Source of the DNA: Azospirillum canadense | Lineage (GTDB): Bacteria > Pseudomonadota > Alphaproteobacteria > Azospirillales > Azospirillaceae | Reading direction: 5' to 3' | Length of the DNA: 64,000 nt | Assembly: GCF_025961225.1 (NCBI RefSeq) | Contig: NZ_JAOQNG010000004.1 | Location: 403,001-467,000 of the forward strand | In this document: piece by piece, positions 58,247 to 64,000 of the stretch | Layout of the letters: each line of letters opens with the position of its first letter | Position numbering within the stretch: position 1 is the stretch's first letter | The notes under the pieces: generated by a model | Told to the model about the DNA's origin: nothing | Seen by the model: only the letters and a program-made list of their open reading frames with translations | Database searches by the model: none | Program-made: the position numbers and the translations under genes

Positions 58247-58280
58247 CCCCGGTACGGAAGGCATCCGCGGGAAAGTCCAC

Positions 58281-59291
58281 ATGACGTCGCGTTTCAGTCT
58301 GAGTGTCCTGGTCGGCGGCCTGCTGCTCGCGGCACTCGCCACCGCCCGCGCGGCCGGCGGGGACGCCATCCTGAACGTCTCCTACGACCCGACGCGGGAG
58401 CTGTACACGGAGTTCAATCAGGTCTTCGGCAAGGCCTGGAAGGCGGAAACAGGGCAGTCCGTGGTCGTCCGGCAGTCGCACGGCGGCTCCGGCAGCCAGG
58501 CGCGCGCGGTCATGGACGGGTTGGACGCCGACGTGGTCACGCTGGCGCTGGGCTACGACATCGACGCCATCGCCGACGCCGGGCTGATCGCCAAGGACTG
58601 GCAGTCACGCCTGCCGAACAACAGCTCTCCCTACACCTCGACCATCGTGTTCCTGGTGCGCAAGGGCAATCCGAAGCAGATCAAGGACTGGGACGACCTG
58701 CTGAAGCCGGGTGTCGAGGTGATCACACCGAACCCGAAGACGTCGGGCGGCGCCCGCTGGAACTATCTCGCCGCCTGGGCCTACGCGCTGGACAAGAACG
58801 GCAACGACGAAGGCAAGGCCAAGGCCTTCGTGGGCGACCTGTTCAAGCATGTGCCGGTTCTGGACAGCGGCGCCCGCGGGTCCACCGTGACCTTCGTCCA
58901 GCGCGGTCAGGGCGACGTGCTGCTCGCCTGGGAGAACGAGGCCTACCTGTCCTTGCGGGAGTTCGGCGCCGACAAGTTCGAAATCGTCGTCCCATCCCTG
59001 TCGATCCTGGCCGAGCCGCCGGTCGCCGTGGTGGACAGCGTGGTCGACCGCAAAGGCACCCGCAAGGTCGCGGAGGCCTATGTGCAATACCTCTACACCC
59101 GCGAGGGGCAGGAGGTCGCCGCGAAGAACTTCTACCGCCCGCGCCACCCGGAGCTGGCCCGCCAATACGCGGGACGTTTCGCCGACGTCCGCCTGGTGAC
59201 CATCGACGAGGTCTTCGGTGGCTGGCGCAAGGCGCAGGCGACCCACTTCGCGGACGGCGGCGTCTTCGACCAGATCTACCAAAGCCGCTGA
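58281..59291 (+). CDS. Sulfate/thiosulfate ABC transporter periplasmic binding protein
   Basis: 336 aa with a Sec signal peptide (cleavage after TARAAG near residue 26). The mature start ILNVSYDPTRELYTEFNQVF and the pattern SHGGSGSQARAVMDGLDADVV are those of Sbp/CysP, where the loop backbone binds the oxyanion. NPKTSGGARWNYLAAWAYAL and LLAWENEAYLSL complete the signature. No CysTWA permease or ATPase is adjacent, so it must work with a distant transporter. Related oxyanions (tungstate, selenate) are possible but less typical for this motif set. Confidence 0.93.
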   Translation: MTSRFSLSVLVGGLLLAALATARAAGGDAILNVSYDPTRELYTEFNQVFGKAWKAETGQSVVVRQSHGGSGSQARAVMDGLDADVVTLALGYDIDAIADAGLIAKDWQSRLPNNSSPYTSTIVFLVRKGNPKQIKDWDDLLKPGVEVITPNPKTSGGARWNYLAAWAYALDKNGNDEGKAKAFVGDLFKHVPVLDSGARGSTVTFVQRGQGDVLLAWENEAYLSLREFGADKFEIVVPSLSILAEPPVAVVDSVVDRKGTRKVAEAYVQYLYTREGQEVAAKNFYRPRHPELARQYAGRFADVRLVTIDEVFGGWRKAQATHFADGGVFDQIYQSR

Positions 59292-59308
59292 CCGGAGGAG
59301 GGAAGGCG

Positions 59309-59929
59309 ATGACCATCACCAAGGGCCAGGGAGCCACCCGCCAGCGGACCGCGGACGCCGGGGGCGACACGTCGGACCAGCTGGCCGGCATCATCGCCGA
59401 GAACATCCGGTCCTTCCGGCTGCGCCACGGGTTGTCGGTCGAAGCGCTGGCCCGCCTGTCGGGAACCGACCAGACGACGCTGCAGGAGATCGAGTCCAGC
59501 CGCGGTCGGCCGAACATCGCCACGCTGTGGACCATCGCCAAGGCGCTCGACGTGCCCTTCTCCAGCCTGATCAGCCGCGGAAGCAGCGGCGGGACCGCGG
59601 TGATCCGGCGCCGCGACTCCAAGCCGCTCGCCTCCCGCGACGGCCGCTTTACCTCGCGCGCGCTCTTCCCCCTGGAAGGCGACCGGCAGGCGGAATTCTA
59701 TGAGCTGCGGCTGGCGCCGGGCACCGACGAGGAAGCCGGCGCCCACGCCATCGGTACGACGGAGAACATCCTGGTCGGGCGCGGCACGGTGGACATCGTG
59801 ACGGGCGACGGGGAATACCGGCTGGAGGAGGGCGACTCCATCCAGTTCGACGCCGACGTCCCGCACGCTTACCGCAATGTCGGCGCGGACGAAGCGGTGT
59901 TGTATCTGGTGATGACCTATATCCTTTGA
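59309..59929 (+). CDS. XRE-family regulator with C-terminal cupin
   Basis: 206 aa. HTH_3 at about 26-82 (IRSFRLRHGLSVEALARLSG, TLQEIESSRGRPNIATLW). A cupin-2 domain spans about 115-205 (EAGAHAIGTTENILVGRGTV, LEEGDSIQFDADVPHAYRNV); one His in the second motif is kept but the first motif lacks the usual double His, so metal binding is uncertain. GGAGGAGGGAAGG precedes the ATG. It follows the sulfate-binding gene by 17 bases and is probably its regulator. The last 13 bases overlap the convergent ATPase gene. Confidence 0.92.
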   Translation: MTITKGQGATRQRTADAGGDTSDQLAGIIAENIRSFRLRHGLSVEALARLSGTDQTTLQEIESSRGRPNIATLWTIAKALDVPFSSLISRGSSGGTAVIRRRDSKPLASRDGRFTSRALFPLEGDRQAEFYELRLAPGTDEEAGAHAIGTTENILVGRGTVDIVTGDGEYRLEEGDSIQFDADVPHAYRNVGADEAVLYLVMTYIL

Positions 59930-60717
59930 TCCCGCCGCAGGGCGCGGGGCAGGCAGACGCGCATGCCGCCATCGCCGACCGGCAGCACGTCCACTTCGGT
60001 CCCGTAGACCTCGCGCATCATGGCGGAGGTGATGACCTCCGCGGGCCTGCCCAGCCGGGCAAGCCGGCCCTCGTGCAGCAGGGCGACGCGGTCGGCGATG
60101 GCGAAGGCCTGCTCCGGATGGTGGGTGGAGAAGACCACCGTCAGCCCGTTGGCGTCGGCCAGCCGGCGCACCTGCTCCAGCACGCGGACCTGGTTGCCGA
60201 AGTCGAGGCTGGCGGTCGGCTCGTCCAGCACCAGGATGCGCGGCGCCTGGGCCAGGGCGCGGGCGATCAGGGCCAGCTGACGCTCGCCGCCGCTGATGCG
60301 CAGCCAGTCGCGCTCCCCCAGATGGGCGATGCCCAGCCGGTCGAGCGCCGCCTCCGCCGCGGCGTGGTCGGAGGGGGCAGGGGCGGCGAAGGGGCCGCGG
60401 TGGGCGGTGCGGCCCATCAGCACCATCTCGCGCACGCTGAAGGGGAAAGGGCCGGCCCCGGCCTGTGGCACATAGCCCAGGGCGAGCGCCCGGCGGCGCG
60501 CGCTCCACCCGGCCACATCCTCGCCGTCGATGCGAATCCGGCCGGCGCGGGCCGGCAGCAGGCCGAGGATCGTCTTGAACAGCGTCGTCTTGCCGCCGCC
60601 GTTGGGGCCGAGCAGGCACAGCACCTCCCCCGCCTCCACCGCGAAGCCGAAACCGGCACCGACGGTCCGCTCGCCGTAGCCGAAGGCGAGATCCTCCACG
60701 GACAGCCGCGCGTTCAT
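59917..60717 (-). CDS. Iron-siderophore/cobalamin-type ABC transporter ATPase (FecE/BtuD-like)
   Basis: 266 aa. Walker A GPNGGGKT at 37-44, signature LRISGGERQLALIARAL (a shorter SGGE variant of the group), Walker B ILVLDEPTASLD, switch His in FSTHHPEQA. The start overlaps the permease stop by four bases. It energises import of a metal chelate or corrinoid. Third gene of the order binding protein, permease, ATPase. Confidence 0.92.
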   Translation of the reverse strand: MNARLSVEDLAFGYGERTVGAGFGFAVEAGEVLCLLGPNGGGKTTLFKTILGLLPARAGRIRIDGEDVAGWSARRRALALGYVPQAGAGPFPFSVREMVLMGRTAHRGPFAAPAPSDHAAAEAALDRLGIAHLGERDWLRISGGERQLALIARALAQAPRILVLDEPTASLDFGNQVRVLEQVRRLADANGLTVVFSTHHPEQAFAIADRVALLHEGRLARLGRPAEVITSAMMREVYGTEVDVLPVGDGGMRVCLPRALRRDQRI

Positions 60718-61799
60718 GACCAGCCCCGGCGGCCGAAGGCCAGCAGCCACAGGAACACAGGCGTGCCGATCACCGCCGTCAGCACGCCCAGCGGCAGCTC
60801 GACCCGCCCCAGGCTGCGCGCCAGCGTGTCCACCGCCAGCAGGTAGGCGGCGCCCAGAAGGACCGAGGTCGGCAGCAGCCGGGCGAAGGCCGGCCCGACC
60901 ATCAGCCGGGCGAGGTGGGGGACGAGAAGCCCGACCCAGCCGACGATCCCGCTGACCGACACGGCCGCAGCGGTCATCAGCGTGGCGGCGGCGACCACCA
61001 CCGCGCGGGTCGCGCGCACGGAGACGCCCAGCGAGGTCGCCTCCTCGTCGCCCAGCGTCATGACGTCCAGCCGCCAGCGCAGCAGCACCAGCGGAACCAG
61101 CGCGACCGCCACGGGGGGAAGCAGCGCCAGCAGGTCGGCCCGGTTGACCGCCGACAGGCTGCCGAGCAGCCAGAAGGTGATGGCAGGCAGTTGGTTGTAC
61201 GGGTCGGCCAGATACTTCAGCAGCGCGACTCCGGATCCCAGCAAGGCCCCGATCACCACCCCGCCGAGGATCAGCACCAGCACCGGGTCGCGTCCGCGGA
61301 TCGTCGCGGCCACGCCGTAGACCACCGACACCGCCAGCAACCCGCCGACGAAGGCCAGCGCCTGGATGGCGAGGACCGGAAGCGAGGCGAAGATCCCCAA
61401 CACCGCGCCAAGCGCCGCCCCGGACGAAACGCCGAGGATGTCCGGCGAAACCAGCGGGTTGCGGAACAGCCCCTGGTAGGCCGCGCCCGACGCGGCGAGC
61501 CCGGCGCCCACGAGCATCGCGGCCAGCACGCGCGGGCCGCGGATGTCCCAGATCACCGTTTCGACCGCCTTCGGCACGGCCAGCGCGCCACCCGTGGTCT
61601 TGGCCCAGAGAACCGCGGCCAACTCGCCCGGCGACACGGGGTAAACGCCGACGCTGAAGGCCACGCACACCGCGGCGACCAGGGCGAGGGCCACCCCGCC
61701 GAGCGCCAGCGGGAAAGCCGCGTCAGCCCGGCGGGCGGGAACCGGCGAGGAGCGCGTCGATCTGCTGGTCGGTGGGGTCCCGGTGGTAGAAGAGGGCAT
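60714..61799 (-). CDS. FecCD-family ABC transporter permease
   Basis: 361 aa with about ten hydrophobic helices. IWDIRGPRVLAAMLVGAGLA and SGAAYQGLFRNPLVSPDILG (about 85-122) are the FecCD signatures. SGIVGWVGLLVPHLARLMVG is the coupling region. The ATG used lies 77 bases inside the binding-protein gene, an unusually long overlap; the next possible start (a GTG near 61691) would cut into TM1. So the annotated start stands, and the first 25 residues form a Ser/Thr-rich cytoplasmic stub. Confidence 0.9.
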   Translation of the reverse strand: MPSSTTGTPPTSRSTRSSPVPARRADAAFPLALGGVALALVAAVCVAFSVGVYPVSPGELAAVLWAKTTGGALAVPKAVETVIWDIRGPRVLAAMLVGAGLAASGAAYQGLFRNPLVSPDILGVSSGAALGAVLGIFASLPVLAIQALAFVGGLLAVSVVYGVAATIRGRDPVLVLILGGVVIGALLGSGVALLKYLADPYNQLPAITFWLLGSLSAVNRADLLALLPPVAVALVPLVLLRWRLDVMTLGDEEATSLGVSVRATRAVVVAAATLMTAAAVSVSGIVGWVGLLVPHLARLMVGPAFARLLPTSVLLGAAYLLAVDTLARSLGRVELPLGVLTAVIGTPVFLWLLAFGRRGWS

Positions 61800-62787
61800 G
61801 GAAACGTCTCGTCTCCTCCCGGAGATCCTCCGGGAACAGGTCGGGGTAAAGGACGGCGCCCAGCCAGCGCAGGCCGAGCAGCCGGTTGGCGGCGGGCGGC
61901 GAGTCGATCCAAGTGAAGGGCAGGCCTGGCGACAGGTAGACGCGCTTGTCCCGCACGGCCTTCACGCCCTGCCACAGCGGGTCGGTCCACACCGACTCGT
62001 AGAAGCCGCGGTCGATGGTGACGATGGCGTCCGGCTGCCAGGCCAGCACCTGCTCCATGGACACGTTGACGAGGCCGCCGTCGCCCAGCGCCTCGGCCGC
62101 GACGTTGCGGACGCCCGCGACCTCCAGCGCCTCCATGTTGATGGAGCCGCGCAGGCCCGTCTGCAACCCGCGCGGGCCGCGGGCCATGTAGACCTTCAGC
62201 CGATGGTCGGGCGGTACGCCTTCCAAGCGCCGCCGCACGTCGGCCAGCGTGTCCTCGGCGTAGCGGGCCAGCCGCTCCCCCGCTTCCGGCACGCCGAGCA
62301 GGGCGCCGACGGTGCGGAAGGTGCGCGGCGAGTCGGCCAGGTGGCCGTCGACCAGCACGGTGGGGACGCCCGTCTGCTCCTGCACCCGGTCGGCGAGCGA
62401 GGCGAAGGTCGGCGCCGTGCTGCCGACGTCGAGGACAAGGTCAGGCTTGGCGCCGACCACCGCCTCCAGGTTCACCGTGTTGCCGCGCCCGGTCAGGCGG
62501 CCGAGTTCCGGCAGGTCGGCGTAGCGGTCGGGCAGGAAGGGCCGCTCCGGCGGGCTGATGGCGCGGGTCCAGCCCAGCAGCCTGTCCGGGGCCAGCATGT
62601 AGACAACGACCGAAGCCGGCGGGCCGGCCGGGAACACGCGCTCGACGCGGGGCGGCACCGGCACCCGCCGCCCGGCCGAGTCGGTGAAGCCGTCGTCCGC
62701 CAGCGCGGGCGAGGCGACCGCCAAGCCGAGCAGCAGGCTGGCCGCCAACCGCAATCGCCACACGCTCCCGAAAACTTCCGACGTCAT
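61723..62787 (-). CDS. Metal-chelate ABC transporter periplasmic binding protein
   Basis: 354 aa, type III binding protein (FecB/BtuF fold). Start MTSEVFGSVWRLRL with a Sec signal (cleavage near SPALA-D). The mature part opens DDGFTDSAGRRVPVPPRVER, followed by KPDLVLDVGSTAPTFASLAD. No lipobox Cys is seen, so it is a free periplasmic protein. The family recognises Fe-siderophores, haem, cobalamin or molybdate; the ligand here is undecided. The C-terminal end overlaps the permease gene. Confidence 0.88.
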   Translation of the reverse strand: MTSEVFGSVWRLRLAASLLLGLAVASPALADDGFTDSAGRRVPVPPRVERVFPAGPPASVVVYMLAPDRLLGWTRAISPPERPFLPDRYADLPELGRLTGRGNTVNLEAVVGAKPDLVLDVGSTAPTFASLADRVQEQTGVPTVLVDGHLADSPRTFRTVGALLGVPEAGERLARYAEDTLADVRRRLEGVPPDHRLKVYMARGPRGLQTGLRGSINMEALEVAGVRNVAAEALGDGGLVNVSMEQVLAWQPDAIVTIDRGFYESVWTDPLWQGVKAVRDKRVYLSPGLPFTWIDSPPAANRLLGLRWLGAVLYPDLFPEDLREETRRFHALFYHRDPTDQQIDALLAGSRPPG

Positions 62788-62857
62788 CGTCCCTCCGCAC
62801 CGTCGACGCGGCAAAAGCATGGGGTCGCGGCGTCGCCCGGTCCAGAGGGGTGAGTCG

Positions 62858-63214
62858 CTATTCATCCAGCCCGAAATGGGCGCGGACGGCGTGGCAGGCC
62901 TCGCTGCCGGCGGCGAATTCGCGGCAGACCAGGGGGCGGTCGGCGTAGACGCGGCAATGGACCGAGTCGCCGATGGTGCCGGCGAGCGCAGCGCAGCGGT
63001 CGCCGTCGCAGCGCATGCGCCCATCCTCGATCAGGTAGGCCGGGATGCCGTCGCCGTCATGGTCGCCAATCAGGGTCGGCCATTCCCACGAGAAGGAGCA
63101 GCAGGCTCCGCAGCTCTCGCAGTCAGGTATAGCGGACAATCCGTCCTGCGGATCAATATCTTGTGGCGGATGGGGAGAAATCGACGGATGGGTGGGTGGC
63201 TTGTGATCGGGCAT
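62858..63214 (-). CDS. YkgJ-type cysteine-cluster protein (UPF0153-like)
   Basis: 118 aa. Cysteines Cys32, Cys35, Cys38 and Cys39 (CESCGACCSF) form the CxxCxxCC box of the family, and further Cys/His occur in CDGDRCAAL, HCRVYADRPLVCREF. The family is thought to bind zinc or an iron-sulfur cluster, function unknown. The Pro/His-rich first 25 residues (HKPPTHPSISPHPP) may bind metal too. The nearby metal-chelate importer may be related but is a separate unit by 70 bases. Confidence 0.82.
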   Translation of the reverse strand: MPDHKPPTHPSISPHPPQDIDPQDGLSAIPDCESCGACCSFSWEWPTLIGDHDGDGIPAYLIEDGRMRCDGDRCAALAGTIGDSVHCRVYADRPLVCREFAAGSEACHAVRAHFGLDE

Positions 63215-63476
63215 GGTATGCGTCCTGCGTCTCAGGCGGCGGCGTGCCTGTTCACGAACCGATAGGGTGGAGCGCTGTATTGCCGGATATGAAGTGTGAC
63301 GCTTTTTTGGTCAAGGTCGAACCGCCCAGCCCACGATTTCGCGCCTGCGGAAGCCTTCTCTTGAAGATTATTTCTCGATCCGGGCAATACCGGTTGCGTT
63401 CGGCGGTTTCTACAGGCATCGTTGGGTAAGCGCTTCCAAGGTGGAAGTGGCCTGTTACCTGTTTTACGAGACTTTG

Positions 63477-64000
63477 ATGTACGATCGCTCGCCGCGCGGC
63501 GGCTCCCGCGCCCCCTCCGAGATTACCCAACGCGACGTGACCGCCACGGTCAAGTGGTACAACCCCGAGAAGGGCTTCGGCTTCGTGACGCCGGAAGACG
63601 GTTCGCCGGACGCGTTCCTGCACGCCTCCGTCGTCCAGTTCGCCGGCCACGACTCGCTGCCCGAGGGCGCGACGCTGCTGGTCGACCTGTCCCGCGGCCC
63701 GAAGGGCCCGCAGGTGGCGGTTCTCCACTCCGTCGACACCTCGACCGCCACGTCGGGTGGCGGCGGCGGCCGCTCGCCGTCGCGGGGCGGTTCCTCCTCC
63801 TACGGCGCACCGCGCCGCGGCGGCTGGGACGACCAGGGCTATGGCGCCAGCTCCGGCGAGACCATGGACGGCACCGTGAAGTGGTTCAACGCCACCAAGG
63901 GCTTCGGCTTCATCGCGCCGGACAACGGCGGCAAGGACGTGTTCGTCCATGTCAAGGCGGTGGAGCGGTCGGGCCTCAGCAGCCTGTCCGATGGTGAGCG
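63477..64000 (+). CDS. Two-domain cold-shock protein, C-terminus cut by window end
   Basis: At least 174 aa. The first cold-shock domain has VKWYNPEKGFGFVTPEDG (RNP-1) and DAFLHASVV (RNP-2). A Gly/Ser/Arg linker rich in GGGGGRSPSRGGSSS follows. A second domain starts MDGTVKWFNATKGFGFIAPD with DVFVHV. Such double-CSD proteins are typical of alphaproteobacteria; they bind single-stranded RNA or DNA. The start was set at MYDRSPRGGS; a ribosome site AAGGTGG lies 36 bases upstream, too far to be certain, and the true start could be internal. The end lies beyond base 64000. Confidence 0.85.
   Translation, partial: MYDRSPRGGSRAPSEITQRDVTATVKWYNPEKGFGFVTPEDGSPDAFLHASVVQFAGHDSLPEGATLLVDLSRGPKGPQVAVLHSVDTSTATSGGGGGRSPSRGGSSSYGAPRRGGWDDQGYGASSGETMDGTVKWFNATKGFGFIAPDNGGKDVFVHVKAVERSGLSSLSDGE

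Noticed and set aside
63422..63997. 191-codon plus-strand frame at the right end
   Set aside because: It is a shadow of the two-domain cold-shock gene, which in the correct frame shows both RNP motifs and runs off the window.
1..64000. tRNA, rRNA, CRISPR arrays, insertion sequences and prophage genes
   Set aside because: None seen: no regularly spaced repeats with unique spacers, no transposase or integrase motifs, and no cloverleaf-like sequences were recognised by eye. A covariance-model scan would settle small RNAs.

Overview
The window is high-GC DNA with dense coding on both strands, GTG and TTG starts, many ABC uptake systems, two-component proteins and aromatic catabolism. Gene content and style suggest a soil- or rhizosphere-living alphaproteobacterium of the Azospirillum/Rhodospirillales type. 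This is an inference; no rRNA or other taxonomic marker is present. I saw no tRNA, rRNA, CRISPR array, transposase or phage gene.

Region 1 (1-18.3 kb) is an accessory nitrogen-scavenging block. It holds part of a branched-chain amino-acid-type ABC transporter (livG start, livM, livH and a binding protein), two amidase-signature hydrolases, a divergent 5-hydroxyisourate hydrolase-like protein and a spermidine/putrescine-type ABC transporter. It ends with a six-gene minus-strand operon: nitrate/taurine-type ABC transporter, ATZ/TRZ amidohydrolase, Asp/Glu-racemase/arylmalonate-decarboxylase-like enzyme and dihydropyrimidinase. That operon is preceded by a near-perfect sigma-54 promoter and a TTGTATACAA palindrome, next to a divergent GntR/FCD regulator. 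Together these look like an uncharacterised nitrogen-regulated pathway for a cyclic amide, imide or ureide.

Region 2 (18.3-31.7 kb) is mixed: an orphan OmpR-type response regulator divergent from a DipZ (CcdA-thioredoxin) fusion, a one-Cys OhrR-type regulator divergent from a haloacetate-dehalogenase-like hydrolase, pyruvate kinase, a small cupin, Ohr, a thioesterase, a MocR regulator divergent from a degradative HMG-CoA reductase followed by a Liv-type binding protein, a DUF1989 protein and a LysR regulator.

Region 3 (31.8-41.2 kb) carries an FAD amine oxidase-like protein, the tyrosine catabolic genes hpd, a Rieske protein and hmgA ending at a strong terminator, a hybrid sensor kinase, a Tat-exported GFOR-like oxidoreductase and an SDR.

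Region 4 (41.3-53.5 kb) holds small unknown genes, two quinone oxidoreductase-like enzymes around a DMT exporter, LysR, a second Ohr/OhrR pair with an elaborate operator array, an MFS transporter, a thiolase, and GlxA-, TetR- and NsrR-type regulators.

Region 5 (53.6-64 kb) contains a low-complexity small protein, a glycosyltransferase/acetyltransferase pair divergent from a LuxO-like sigma-54 activator that is translationally linked to a REC-Hpt protein, a lone sulfate-binding protein with an XRE-cupin regulator, a FecBCD-type metal-chelate transporter, a YkgJ-like cysteine-cluster protein and a two-domain cold-shock protein cut by the window end.
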